From Lachnospiraceae bacterium (lineage in GTDB: Bacteria > Bacillota > Clostridia > Lachnospirales > Lachnospiraceae), in assembly GCA_910574885.1 (NCBI GenBank), contig CAJTDD010000007.1, forward strand, positions 100,824 to 164,823: DNA of 64,000 nucleotides, given 5' to 3'. Made by a program: the position numbers and the translations under genes. A model generated the notes under the pieces. That model made no database searches and was not told the DNA's origin. It saw only the letters and a program-made list of their open reading frames with translations. Positions 1 to 9,375 of this stretch are shown here, one piece after another (the stretch's first letter is position 1; each line of letters begins with the position of its first letter).

Positions 1-729
1 ATCTGAAATCTCTCTGGATAATTCATTCACTTCCGCGACGATTCCAAGGTGGGAGGACGACAGCGGCACCTGCTTCACCTTCGTATAAGTCTCCTCCATG
101 CCATTCTCCGCACTGATGAAAATGGCATGGCTAAGGATAAAAGTATCCACATATTCCACATGAAAACGCTGGCAGATTCGGGTCATGGTCTCATCCACCC
201 GGAAAATCTCCGCGCCGTTTTTCAGAAGGATTCTCCCCGCCTCCAACGCAAGGTCTACCACCTTCTTCACATTGACCTCCGAATCCAACTGCTTTTTCAG
301 GTAAATCTTATCCGTCAGCCTCACTTCCCCTTCATAGATCGGTTCCCGGTAATGCTCAGGATAATAGTTCGCCACGATATGGGAATTGACAAACCCACAT
401 TTTCCTAAAAATTCCAGCGTCTTCCGACGGTTGCCTGTACCTGCATACATGGTGTCACATTGGTTGCCGTAATGTTCACAGACATGGCGGAGCAGATATT
501 TCGCATAACCCTTTCCTTGCTCCTCTTTGCGGGTAACGATACTTTTCAGTTCGCATTTTCGATTCTTCAGAAGCTCTACCACACAGACGGCACAGACGTC
601 CCCGCCATTGACCAGGGCAAACATTTCTCCCTTGTCAAGATAGCTATTAATTACATCTTTGCAAGGATCAGCCATGAGAAGCATCTCCATATATTCATCT
701 TTGTCTCTCCTGATTTGCTGAATCTTCAT
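1..729 (-). CDS. GNAT acetyltransferase domain fused to ThrE/YjjP-type exporter domain (C-terminus outside window)
   Basis: Reading frame is open from ATG at 729 to the window edge (243 codons) with no stop. Residues about 1-145 read as a GNAT acetyltransferase, with the acetyl-CoA loop motif QGKGYAKYLL. From about residue 155 the sequence switches to the cytoplasmic N-terminal domain of the ThrE/YjjP (DUF1212) threonine/serine exporter family: LALEAGRILLKNGAEIFRVD, then LGIVAEVNELSREIS. No stop or new start separates the parts. A ribosome site (AAGGGAGG) lies 7 bases before the ATG. In the usual family the exporter domain starts its own protein, so this is a fusion. Membrane segments, if present, are beyond the window. 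Confidence 0.75.
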   Translation of the reverse strand, partial: MKIQQIRRDKDEYMEMLLMADPCKDVINSYLDKGEMFALVNGGDVCAVCVVELLKNRKCELKSIVTRKEEQGKGYAKYLLRHVCEHYGNQCDTMYAGTGNRRKTLEFLGKCGFVNSHIVANYYPEHYREPIYEGEVRLTDKIYLKKQLDSEVNVKKVVDLALEAGRILLKNGAEIFRVDETMTRICQRFHVEYVDTFILSHAIFISAENGMEETYTKVKQVPLSSSHLGIVAEVNELSREISD

Positions 730-758
730 GCAAGCGCCTCCCTTAAAAATCTTTTCTC

Positions 759-787
759 ATTATAGCACCTGACCTCAAAAAATGACA
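759..787 (-). promoter_or_regulatory. possible promoter of the GNAT-ThrE fusion gene
   Basis: On the minus strand a TATAAT -10 box (plus 759-764) is preceded at 17 bp by TGTCAT, a weak -35. It lies 30 bp upstream of the ATG at 729. Confidence 0.35.
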
Positions 788-815
788 GGACTTTCCGTCC
801 ATCTCTAAAAACAAG

Positions 816-888
816 TCAGGGATGGTTCCCCTGCCCCGGCACAATCCTACTGATTAGTATATTGCCGTGGCAGGGAAATCATCCCTGA
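816..888. terminator. long inverted repeat, probable bidirectional terminator
   Basis: Two 26-nt arms (816-841 and 863-888) pair with only three mismatches around a 21-nt loop. T-rich stretches follow on both sides (TATTTTTC to the right, TGTTTTTAG on the minus strand to the left). It separates the end of the gene at 901-1821 from the start of the next leftward gene. Confidence 0.6.
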
Positions 889-900
889 TATTTTTCGCTT

Positions 901-1821
901 TTATTCCATGATTCTTCCTGCCGGGCAGAAAATTTCTTCTCCGGATATGGAGTACAGTATCCCATCCAAACTATAATAATACGGGTTGTCCCCTGACACT
1001 TCCACGAACATCAGATACGGGAATCCATCGAAGGCGCCTGGTTCTATATGGCTGATGTTTGCCGGAAGGTAAACTTCTGTGACACTTTCGCCAAGTCCGG
1101 CTAATGCACCGCTTCTAATTCCAATTAAGCTCTCACTCTCCGGAATAACCAGTAAGTCATCTCTGACTACGGCCTGATCTGTGTATCCAGTGATATACCC
1201 CTCAGCATCCAGAAGGAATCCGGCGATTTCTTCCGGGAACACTGGTTCCTCGGTAATCTCCGGCATTTCCGGAACCACATTTTCTTCCGTAGTATCCGTT
1301 GGCTCTGAAATCGGCGTATCCTCTGTAATCACAGATTCTATCCATCTCATATCTTCCGAACCATCATCAAAAACTGCCGGCGGCACGGACGGTGTATCCG
1401 GAACCACAGTGAAATCCGTCGGTTCTTGGCCTCCTGCCAGTCCCAAGCCAATTTCAGGCAATACGTACGTTACTTCCGTCGTTATAAAAGAGGGTTCCGT
1501 CTCCCAGGTATTCTGCACCGGGGCAGGCTTTACTGCCTCTCCTAATCCGGCGTCAAAACCTGCCATCCCTTTTCTCATATCTGTGGCTAAAGGTTTTATA
1601 TTTTCGCAGATTCTGGATAAACCTGCCTCTCGCCAAGCCGCCGCAGTACTATATTTTCCAATGCAGCTTACCGGTACGGACTCTGCCGCTTCACATCTCT
1701 GTGCATAATTTTGTACGCAGAGATACAGGATGCCAAACAGTGCAATGACCAGACACCCTCTCATTACTTCCCGCCAGGGCATAAGAATGCCCTGGGCCTT
1801 TAATTTCAAAACCGCTTCCAT
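901..1821 (-). CDS. membrane-anchored protein with BspA-type leucine-rich repeat at C-terminus
   Basis: 306 residues. A hydrophobic segment at about residues 20-40 (CLVIALFGILYLCV) anchors the N-terminus. The middle (about 100-200) is rich in Pro, Glu and Thr and looks like a flexible extracellular spacer. The last 100 residues contain LRR_5/BspA-like repeat text (LVIPESESLIGIRSGALAGL, then YLPANISHIEPGAFDGFPYL). Such repeats occur on surface proteins of gut Firmicutes. Partner unknown. It stands alone between two terminator-like hairpins. Confidence 0.55.
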   Translation of the reverse strand: MEAVLKLKAQGILMPWREVMRGCLVIALFGILYLCVQNYAQRCEAAESVPVSCIGKYSTAAAWREAGLSRICENIKPLATDMRKGMAGFDAGLGEAVKPAPVQNTWETEPSFITTEVTYVLPEIGLGLAGGQEPTDFTVVPDTPSVPPAVFDDGSEDMRWIESVITEDTPISEPTDTTEENVVPEMPEITEEPVFPEEIAGFLLDAEGYITGYTDQAVVRDDLLVIPESESLIGIRSGALAGLGESVTEVYLPANISHIEPGAFDGFPYLMFVEVSGDNPYYYSLDGILYSISGEEIFCPAGRIME

Positions 1822-1875
1822 AAACTATTAACACCTACCTTACGGTTTCATTATAGAACCTGCTCCACATAAAAG

Positions 1876-1906
1876 AAAGTGGCATCACGAAACAAGATGC
1901 CACTTT
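1876..1906 (-). terminator. terminator of the glycine reductase operon
   Basis: Perfect 11-bp inverted repeat AAAGTGGCATC (1876-1886) / GATGCCACTTT (1896-1906), followed on the minus strand by CTTTTATG. It begins 27 bp past the grdD stop. Confidence 0.8.
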
Positions 1907-1932
1907 CCCCGAAACCTTTTGGGTGTCTCTGT

Positions 1933-3087
1933 TTAATTAATATATCCGGCTTTTTTAAGCTCTTCTTCTGCCTTGGCAAGGTTTGCGTCGGACACACGCA
2001 CGATCGGTCCGGTACATCCCATTCCGCTCTCTGCATAGATATTAATCTTCCACAGCGCCTTTACCGCATCCTCTAAGTCCATGACCTCGATACCGGCAAT
2101 CTGAGCTGTTACGATCTCCTTAGGAGGCTCTTTCACTTCTTCTGCCGCACCTGCAGGCTTCTGGGAAGCCTTGAGGGCGTCTAAGATTTCCTTGAGCCCT
2201 GCCTTCTTCGCGGCTGCAAATTCTGCCTTTGCCACCTCGAATACCTTGCCTCTTACAAGCTGTCCCGCATAACGGATTGCATTCGCAATGACCGGAGCGC
2301 CGCTTGCCCTGGATACAATCATGACTAACTGCTCATAGCCTTCTCCGATTCCCGGACCATAGCCGTAGCCTGTCGCCTCGAAACTCCCCCCTGTATTAAA
2401 GGAAGACAGCATCTTCACCAGAATATTTCCGGTCAGGGAATCCGTAACCATAATGTCCGGAGACGCCTGAAGCACGTCGTTTCCTCTCATCACACATCCG
2501 CCGTCTGCCCTTCCGGACTCTGCAAATGCGATGTCATATCCCTTCTCCTGCAACTGTTTCAGCGCCTTCTCCGTCTGGCGCGCGCCGTCTACATTCAGGA
2601 TTCCTACGGTTGGATTCTTTGTTCCACAAGCCTTTGCGGTAATGATTCCATAAATCGCATTCTTAATCATACCCTCAATACGGTCCGTACTAGAGGTCCC
2701 GGTCGTGTTTGCGATGAACATCTCTTTTGCCGTTGCCGGCGTCACACAGCGTCCTACGGTAGACACGCCGATAGGGAACGGGAAATGCATGGTAACTGCC
2801 GCATCCACTTCTCCGTTTTTCAGCATCTCTTCCATACGGTCATGGCCTTCCTCATCGTTGGCAACTTTGATGGTGGTCACGCCTTCTGCCTCTAATGTTC
2901 CGATATAGTATACGTCGATTCCGTCTTTTGCCGCTTCTACGGCTGCTTTCATGGAGTTCTCTTCCCCATGCTCGCTGCCCATACCCGTGAGAGCAACCTT
3001 CGGCCTCTTACCAAAACTTCCCGTCTCAAGGCCCTGCGCCATCTCCATAAAGGTATCGGCAATCATTCTCTCAATATTATTTGCCAT
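1933..3087 (-). CDS. grdD: glycine/sarcosine/betaine reductase complex component C, subunit alpha
   Basis: 384 residues, the usual GrdD length. With GrdC it forms component C, which takes the carboxymethyl/acetyl group from the selenoprotein GrdA and releases acetyl phosphate by phosphorolysis. The family is related to PlsX-like acyltransferases. Visible family text includes ALTGMGSEHGEENS near residue 35 and the cysteine motif GRCVTPATAKEMF near 112. It is the last gene of the cluster, starting 14 bp after grdC ends and followed by a strong terminator. Confidence 0.95.
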   Translation of the reverse strand: MANNIERMIADTFMEMAQGLETGSFGKRPKVALTGMGSEHGEENSMKAAVEAAKDGIDVYYIGTLEAEGVTTIKVANDEEGHDRMEEMLKNGEVDAAVTMHFPFPIGVSTVGRCVTPATAKEMFIANTTGTSSTDRIEGMIKNAIYGIITAKACGTKNPTVGILNVDGARQTEKALKQLQEKGYDIAFAESGRADGGCVMRGNDVLQASPDIMVTDSLTGNILVKMLSSFNTGGSFEATGYGYGPGIGEGYEQLVMIVSRASGAPVIANAIRYAGQLVRGKVFEVAKAEFAAAKKAGLKEILDALKASQKPAGAAEEVKEPPKEIVTAQIAGIEVMDLEDAVKALWKINIYAESGMGCTGPIVRVSDANLAKAEEELKKAGYIN

Positions 3088-3101
3088 CGTTACCGTCCCC
3101 C

Positions 3102-4655
3102 TTACTCTGCAATCAGGGAAGCTGCGAAATCCTTCATCGCCTTTGCGATCAATCCCTTTACCTCTTCCTCAGATACGCCTGCAGCAGCCTCGGCTTCTGC
3201 CTTTGTATTTGCCTGAATCACAAAGGAAACACCGTCGAACAGGTTGGTCATACGTCCAAGGAACAGACTTCCTTTTCCGATAATCATCGCTGTCTTCATC
3301 TTTCCTGCAAGGATATCCTCTCTTGCGAATCCGATGTACGGTACGCCTGACGGAATATGTCCCTGTGTCGGCGCCCATCCGGTCAGACCGTGATTGGCGC
3401 TAAAGGAAGCCAGTTCTTTTCTGTCAAGCTCGCCTCTCTTTACGGCAAGGGCTGCAATCATCTTATAGTTTGCCATCGGCACGTCGCCCGCACCTGCCGG
3501 CTTCGTGATATCCGGATTCTGCATCTCAGGAGAGAACTTGTCGATATCCGTAATTTTCAGTCCTGCTCTCTCAAGCGGGTCAGCTACAAGGCTGCCGATA
3601 ACGTTCTGCGGCGCGCTTCCTGTTCCAACTGTGTGACGTCCCAGAATATCAAGGTTGATCTCCGGGTTCACTCCGTCGTTCTCAGACAGGATGACACAGA
3701 AGCCTGCAAGACAGTCCTCTAAAATCGGAAGACCCTTCTTCACATGGTCTTTTCCATTCATACCAAGTTTTGCGGTACATCCGCCGGCCGTTACTGCCAC
3801 ACACTTGTATGCGCCGGATTTTACCAATGCGGCTGCCTCAATGAGTGCGTGAGACGGTCCTGCACAGAATCCACGGCTGTCGGAACCAGTCGCATTATTA
3901 AGGCCTGCGATTTCTGCGGCTGCCTTTGCGAAGTTGCCGCCGCCTCTCTGGTTCATATCTCCGCATGCTTCCTCTGCACAGTCGATGACATACTCGATAT
4001 CATCCTTGCTGATTCCTGCATTCCTTACTCCGTATAACAGAGCCAGTACGCTTGACGCCTTGCTCATCAGGTTCTCATGCATAACATGGGCAGACAGGTT
4101 CACATCAATATCATGGGCTCTCTTCACACAGGCTACCAGCTTGCCTGCAACATAGATTCCCTCTGCGTGCTCATCCTTTACTGCCGCTTCAATCTCGGAC
4201 AGCTCTACGCCGGCCTCAACTCTTGCTACAATATCCTCGGTAATGATTGGGTCTTTCGCGAACGCATCCTTATGCGCGCTTACGAAGTCCTTGTCAATCT
4301 TAACAACCTCAAACTGGTCGCATGCCTGTACCAGAAGGATGAACTCTTCCTCCGGCATGATCTCGCCGTACTTGCCGTATCTCTCTGCGCCTTCTTTTAC
4401 CTTGTCATAGTATGGAAATTCCACACCTGCAAGATCCTCCGGCGTCGCATTGCCGATATATACCTGGTTTGGCCAGTAGTTCACACATTCCTCATAGGAA
4501 CGCAAATGGCTCTCTAACTCTTTCAGATACTCAGACTCCGGATTCACGATTCTCTCTGTAGTCTGGGTCGTTCCGTTATATACCACCATCTGTGGTGTAT
4601 GCGCAAGCACATAGCTGGCGCCTCTGATTACACTGTTCATTGCTTTATTTACCAC
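3102..4655 (-). CDS. grdC: glycine/sarcosine/betaine reductase complex component C, subunit beta
   Basis: 517 residues, full length for GrdC, a protein of the thiolase/beta-ketoacyl synthase III fold. It accepts the acetyl group as a cysteine thioester within component C. Visible segments include a Cys-containing stretch FCAGPSHALIEAAALV and GLTGWAPTQGHIPSG near the C-terminal third. A leader of 68 bp separates it from grdA; a GAAAGGTGG ribosome site precedes the ATG. Confidence 0.95.
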   Translation of the reverse strand: MVNKAMNSVIRGASYVLAHTPQMVVYNGTTQTTERIVNPESEYLKELESHLRSYEECVNYWPNQVYIGNATPEDLAGVEFPYYDKVKEGAERYGKYGEIMPEEEFILLVQACDQFEVVKIDKDFVSAHKDAFAKDPIITEDIVARVEAGVELSEIEAAVKDEHAEGIYVAGKLVACVKRAHDIDVNLSAHVMHENLMSKASSVLALLYGVRNAGISKDDIEYVIDCAEEACGDMNQRGGGNFAKAAAEIAGLNNATGSDSRGFCAGPSHALIEAAALVKSGAYKCVAVTAGGCTAKLGMNGKDHVKKGLPILEDCLAGFCVILSENDGVNPEINLDILGRHTVGTGSAPQNVIGSLVADPLERAGLKITDIDKFSPEMQNPDITKPAGAGDVPMANYKMIAALAVKRGELDRKELASFSANHGLTGWAPTQGHIPSGVPYIGFAREDILAGKMKTAMIIGKGSLFLGRMTNLFDGVSFVIQANTKAEAEAAAGVSEEEVKGLIAKAMKDFAASLIAE

Positions 4656-4723
4656 CTTTCGCTAGAAAAAGGGCAGACCCACGGTGGGTCACCATTGAGT
4701 CCGCCCCTCTCAAATCCTATCTC

Positions 4724-5197
4724 TTATAAATACTTGCAGAATTCGTCTCTGATAGAACTCATCTCGCTAACGATATCGTCAACGTCAAGTACCATCTCCA
4801 TCATACTTACCTGCTCATCATAAACAGCTTCGTCGAATTCTTCCTTCATCTCTGGTTCACATACGTGATATACCGTGAGTCCAAGCTGGACCCCTGTCAA
4901 TGGACCTGCGAATGTCGGGTCGCCTGCTGTTACGGTCTCAGCTGCAAGACCTGCAGCTTCGCCTTCTGCTGCACCAAGAACTACTACTAAGTTCTCTGCA
5001 CCATACTCGTCAGCAAAATCCTTAACCCTCTTCTGATTCTCTAAGTCCATTGCGCCTGCGCTCGTTCAGACGAAACATTCCGTTGATGAAAATACTACTT
5101 CTGCACCGGCAGTCTGTACGCACTCAGCGATTGCCGGTCCCGGAATTCCATCACGGTCTCCGATAATTATTGCTTTTTTCCCTTCTAAAATAGCCAT
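4724..5197 (-). CDS. grdA: glycine reductase selenoprotein A, with in-frame UGA (Sec44)
   Basis: 157 residues when UGA at 5066-5068 is read as selenocysteine. The N-terminal 43 residues ([20 protein letters not shown]...) end in ECFV, then U, then [11 protein letters not shown], the CxxU redox motif of GrdA. GrdA carries the Se-carboxymethyl group from component B to component C and is reduced again by thioredoxin. The start is ATG 5197 with an AAAGGAGAAAG ribosome site. A plain reading would start after the UGA at the internal ATG and lose the active site. A short SECIS hairpin should lie just 3' of the UGA. Confidence 0.95.
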
Positions 5198-5257
5198 AAT
5201 TATGCTTTCTCCTTTCTTGTGTGGTAAAAAACATTTTATGATAAAGAATTATATCGA

Positions 5258-5584
5258 TTAGATATACTTCTGAATCATCGCCTCGATGCTCTCTGGTGTT
5301 GCCTCTTCCTTCACAACCTCTTCTACCTTCTGTCCATCCTTGTAAATCGCCATTACAGGAAGCCCAAGAATCTTCTGTCCGATTGCCAGGCGGCGAGCCT
5401 TTGTTGTGTTAAGAGACGTAAATTTCATCTTATCCCCATATGTCTCAGCGAACTCATGTACCTTCGGCATCAAAGCCTGGCATGGTACACAGCCGTCACC
5501 ATAGAAATCTACGAATACATATCCTTCTGCCTCCAGAACCTCAGTCTGGAATGTATTCTTATCTACATCTATCATTTCTATCAT
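5258..5584 (-). CDS. trxA: thioredoxin of the glycine reductase system (GCVPC active site)
   Basis: 108 residues with the thioredoxin fold. The active site is GDGCVPC (Cys32, Cys35) instead of WCGPC; this variant is known for thioredoxins encoded with glycine reductase. It passes electrons from TrxB to the selenoprotein. The cis-proline loop appears as GLPVMAI. It lies between trxB (42 bp upstream) and grdA (60 bp downstream), matching a dedicated role. Confidence 0.93.
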   Translation of the reverse strand: MIEMIDVDKNTFQTEVLEAEGYVFVDFYGDGCVPCQALMPKVHEFAETYGDKMKFTSLNTTKARRLAIGQKILGLPVMAIYKDGQKVEEVVKEEATPESIEAMIQKYI

Positions 5585-5626
5585 CCTCCTTTATTAATAT
5601 TATGATATCAAAACTACCTCCCCGCT

Positions 5627-6571
5627 TTAGAAGTAGTCAGACATGCTTCTTTCCACCTGAACCGCTGCGATTGCTCCGTCAGCCGCTGCAGTTACTACCT
5701 GCCTCAGGCTCTTGATACGCACATCACCTGCAGCGTATACGCCCGGGATATTGGTGTGCATATCTTCGTCTGTCTTGATATATCCACGCTCGTCCATGTC
5801 AATGATTCCCTCAAAGATCTTGGAATTCGGGATGGTTCCGATGAATCCGAACAGACCGAACATTCCGTCGTCCTCGTCTGCCGTAACCTTTGTAATCTCG
5901 CCTGTCTTCACGTTCTTAACCGTCATCTCAGACAGAATCTCGTCTCCGCCAAGCTCTTCTACAACTGAATCCCACATAAACTCAAGCTTTGGATTCTTGA
6001 ACGCCTTCTCCTGGATAGACTTCGCGGCACGAAGCTCATTCCTTCTGTGGATCAGGGTTACTTTCCTTGCGAACTTCGTCAGGTACATCGCTTCCTCAAC
6101 GGCTGAGTCGCCGCCGCCTACTACGTATACCTCAAAGTCCTCGAAGAAGTTAGCGTCGCAGGTAGCACAGTAGGATACGCCCTTGCCCATGTACTCTGCC
6201 TCGCCCTTACAGCCGATTGGCCTTGCGTGGGCGCCTGTAGCGATGATTACATTTCTTCCCTGATACTCAGCCTTTGCGCTCTTTAACACCTTAACTTCTC
6301 CCTCAAGGGACACTTCCGTAATCGTGTCGGATACGCGCTCAGCGCCGAATTTTGCTGCCTGCTCTGTCATTCTTGCAATCAGAGACGGTCCTGACTCACC
6401 CTCAACAGTCTGTCCAGGATAGTTCTCAATCTCATCTGTGATAGCAATCTGTCCGCCGTCCTGTCCCTTCTCGATAATCAATACGGAAAGGCGGCTTCTG
6501 CCTGCGTACAGTCCCGCTGCCAGACCTGCAGGGCCTGCGCCCAGGACAATTACGTCATAAATTTTGCTCAT
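5627..6571 (-). CDS. trxB: thioredoxin reductase (NADPH)
   Basis: 314 residues, standard length. FAD-binding GxGxxG is at the N-terminus (VLGAGPAGLAAGLYAG), the redox pair is CATC (SYCATCDANFF) in mid-protein, the NADPH site is VVGGGDSAVEEA, and the C-terminal FAD motif is GVYAAGDVR. It reduces TrxA with NADPH for glycine reduction. The ATG has an AAAAAGGAGAA ribosome site. Confidence 0.95.
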   Translation of the reverse strand: MSKIYDVIVLGAGPAGLAAGLYAGRSRLSVLIIEKGQDGGQIAITDEIENYPGQTVEGESGPSLIARMTEQAAKFGAERVSDTITEVSLEGEVKVLKSAKAEYQGRNVIIATGAHARPIGCKGEAEYMGKGVSYCATCDANFFEDFEVYVVGGGDSAVEEAMYLTKFARKVTLIHRRNELRAAKSIQEKAFKNPKLEFMWDSVVEELGGDEILSEMTVKNVKTGEITKVTADEDDGMFGLFGFIGTIPNSKIFEGIIDMDERGYIKTDEDMHTNIPGVYAAGDVRIKSLRQVVTAAADGAIAAVQVERSMSDYF

Positions 6572-6592
6572 AACGAAACTTCTCCTTTTTAT

Positions 6593-6632
6593 AGTGGTAT
6601 AGTGTGTAATTCTTTTTTACCACTATACCACT
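6593..6632 (-). promoter_or_regulatory. perfect 12-bp hairpin between grdB and trxB
   Basis: AGTGGTATAGTG (6593-6604) pairs perfectly with CACTATACCACT (6621-6632). On the minus strand no T-run follows, so it is more likely an mRNA stability or processing element separating the abundant grdEB message from trxBA than a terminator. A second small hairpin (GGACA/TGTCC, about 6661-6682) lies next to the grdB stop. Confidence 0.5.
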
Positions 6633-6695
6633 TATTCAATTAAAATAAAATACAATCTACGCGGACAAATTTCTAATCTGTCCAAATTTTGGAAC

Positions 6696-8006
6696 CTAGT
6701 CGAAGATTGTCTGTCCGTCAACCTCTGTCTCAAGGGCAACTAATGCCTTCTCAACAATCTTACGACGGAGGCTCTTCTCCTCATCTTTATCCAATGCAGG
6801 ATTTCCAAGAGGATGTGGAATTGCGATAGCCGGAACGATTCTGTTCGCGCCAACTGTCATAGAAATAGGAGTTACTGTACAGATATGTACAACAGGGATT
6901 CCTGCTCTCTCTACTTCTTTTACCATCGTTGCACCGCAACGAGTACAGGTACCTCATGTGGAGGTGAGGATTACTGCGTCTACACCGTCGTTCTTGAGCT
7001 TCTGAGAGAACTCAGCAGCGAAAGCCTTGGATGATGCAACGGCTGTACCATTACCTGTCGTTGTGTAGAACAGGTGATGCAGCTCCCCAATCTTTCCTTC
7101 CTTCTCCATATCACGAAGTACATCGACCGGCAATACACGGTCAGAGTCCTCATTCGCATAAACCGGATCATATCCGCCGTGTGCTGTCTCGTATGTCTCT
7201 TCTGTCAGATCCATAACGCCTGCGATATCATACTCGCCGTAGTGTGAAGCGCTGGAGCTCTCAATGTGGTCCGGATTGCCCTTTGGAACGATACCACCGG
7301 AAGTAACAAGCGCGATCTTCGCATGCGCAAGATCCTTAACTGCCGGATTCGGGTCAACTCTGTCGAAATCAGGCATCGGGAACTCTGTCTCAAACGGCTT
7401 GTCAGCAAGCTTCTTGATGAGCATCTTAACTGCACGCTGTGATCCTCTCTCCTTCTCGAAGAAGTTCACACGAACACCGTTCGGGATATATCCCTCTTCT
7501 GAAGAAGCGCCAATCGCCTCGCCTCTACCAACCTTAACAGCTAACGGAGCCAGCTTCTTAACAGCGTCTCTCATACCTGCCGCACTGTTCTTCGTAGATA
7601 CAATATAAACCTGAGTCTTGAACATGTCAGCTCCCGGGTTCTCAACATACATACCCGTAACAGCCGGGATTCCAAGCTCTTCCTGAACTGCCGCCGCGAT
7701 TGTACCGCAGGCAACACCGTAACGTCCGGCATTGAATGCAGGACCTGCCACGAATACATCCGGAGCCTGCTCCTTCACCATAGCAAGGATATCTGCCTTA
7801 GCCTTCTCAAGATTCTCATTGAAATAAGAGTCGCCACATACAATTGTAGCAACAATCTCAGCGTCCTCACCGAACTGCTGTGTCAATGCCTGACCTGGTC
7901 CGACAATCTCTCCAACACGAAGCTCTGCCGGATAATCTGCTTTCTCTTCTCCACCAATCTGTGCAAAGAACTGATTGATGTAATGAACTACTTTTAATTT
8001 AGCCAT
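6696..8006 (-). CDS. grdB: glycine reductase complex selenoprotein B, with in-frame UGA (Sec351)
   Basis: 436 residues when UGA at 6954-6956 is read as selenocysteine (codon 351). The motif is TSTUGTCTRCGATMV, the UxxCxxC site of GrdB that attacks the Schiff base of glycine and forms Se-carboxymethyl. Downstream text GANRIVPAIAIPHPLGNP is typical of the family. It starts with ATG at 8006, 17 bp after grdE ends, and works together with the GrdE pyruvoyl subunits in component B. SECIS should lie just 3' of the UGA. Confidence 0.95.
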
Positions 8007-8023
8007 CTTCTTATCCTCCCTTC

Positions 8024-9304
8024 TTATCTTGCACTCAGCTTATTGAAACCAGTCTCATTGGTCGCACCTGTAAGTACCTGAAGCTCAACTTCAAGAGATC
8101 CGTCCTCACGAAGCGTCTCCTCACTTGCACCCGCAATCTTTGTTACATAATCCAGAGTTCCAATTACCTTGTCAAGTTTTGGCAGGATAATTACCTGGTT
8201 CGCATTACCGCCTGTTACTACTGCGTCTGCCGCCGGATCGGAGTCAGCCAAAGACTGAGACTTTCCGTCGCGTCCTGCGTACTCGTCTGTAATGATAACA
8301 GTCTTAACGCCTTCCGCCTCAATCTTCTTGCAGTTCATGATCAGGTCAGTATCCGGATTACCGAATCCTTCCTGAGAAACGATAACGCCGTCAAGGTCTA
8401 ACATCTTACATAACTTCGCCGTCCAGTCAGAAGAACGCTGCTTGTCAGCCAGATATACGTTCTCATTGGTAATAATGTGGCAAACGAAGTTAAAAGTCTT
8501 TCCGTGCTGCTCGAACATATCGTGAACAACCGGATTGTTCAAATGAACATAAGTTGGGTTCTTATCACATGCGGATACACAGTTACCGGATACGATAGCG
8601 CCGTCCATAATCTCTGTCGGACTCATGATCGTCGGAACGATCTTCTTCGCATCTACGCCGTATACATATGTATCATGCAGCAAGCCCTGGCTCTGAAGCA
8701 TCTGTACGTATGCAACTCTCGGAAGGTTCGGATACTTCTCCATACCTTCTTTGATCGTACATGTCTCATATACCTTCGTCTCATCCGGAGTAAGCTCGCG
8801 CGCCAGTTCCCCAAGATACACAGCAACCCTGAAGCCTGCGAAACGTACAGCCTTCTCATAATCATGCTGCTTAATGCCATCTACCGGCTCACATACCATA
8901 ACCAGATTCAGTGTCTTGGAAAACGGTGTGTAGTCAGCTCCCGGACCTGTCATATCGATGATACCTTCCTGGAAACCTACGATCTTACCAGCCGTAACAA
9001 CAGCCATACCCTTCAGCGCATAGGTTTTGCCTTCGCCTACGGTATCAACCTTAGCGATTACGCCCGGGAAGATTCCGCCTCTTCCTTCCACCTTAACTCT
9101 TGGCTCGATGACGTCCTTAACCGGTGTGATTCTCACAGACTCACCTGGCTTTGCGATATCAAAAGATACGCTCTTAATCTTCTCGTCTTCGAGAGCAACC
9201 GCTTTTACGGCCTCTTCGGATACATAAAGGATACCGTCTTCAATCTTAGACTCAGCCGCAAACTGAATATCCTTAATGTAAATGTGTCCCATTTCTAATC
9301 TCAC
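8024..9304 (-). CDS. grdE: glycine reductase component B proprotein GrdE (pyruvoyl enzyme precursor)
   Basis: 426 residues from the GTG at 9304, chosen because AAGGAGGG lies 8 bp upstream and the protein then begins VRLEMGHIYIKD as in the family; a longer frame to 9343 has no ribosome site. Self-cleavage is expected at SGNC-VSACDKNP, between Asn241 and Cys242, turning the Cys into the pyruvoyl group that binds glycine as a Schiff base. The two fragments and GrdB make component B. First catalytic subunit gene of the cluster after grdX. Confidence 0.95.
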   Translation of the reverse strand: MRLEMGHIYIKDIQFAAESKIEDGILYVSEEAVKAVALEDEKIKSVSFDIAKPGESVRITPVKDVIEPRVKVEGRGGIFPGVIAKVDTVGEGKTYALKGMAVVTAGKIVGFQEGIIDMTGPGADYTPFSKTLNLVMVCEPVDGIKQHDYEKAVRFAGFRVAVYLGELARELTPDETKVYETCTIKEGMEKYPNLPRVAYVQMLQSQGLLHDTYVYGVDAKKIVPTIMSPTEIMDGAIVSGNCVSACDKNPTYVHLNNPVVHDMFEQHGKTFNFVCHIITNENVYLADKQRSSDWTAKLCKMLDLDGVIVSQEGFGNPDTDLIMNCKKIEAEGVKTVIITDEYAGRDGKSQSLADSDPAADAVVTGGNANQVIILPKLDKVIGTLDYVTKIAGASEETLREDGSLEVELQVLTGATNETGFNKLSAR

Positions 9305-9375
9305 TTTTGGTTCCCTCCTTAGAATATTGATATTATTGTTCAAAGCTTATGCGCTTCTACAACCTTTATTTAAGA

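Noticed and set aside
4724..8006. grdA and grdB as pseudogenes split by stops
   Set aside because: Both stops are UGA in the known selenocysteine positions with all flanking residues conserved.
8477..9298. Long plus-strand reading frame over grdE
   Set aside because: It is the opposite-strand shadow of grdE, with no ribosome site or family similarity; other plus-strand frames in 1-22.6 kb are of the same kind.
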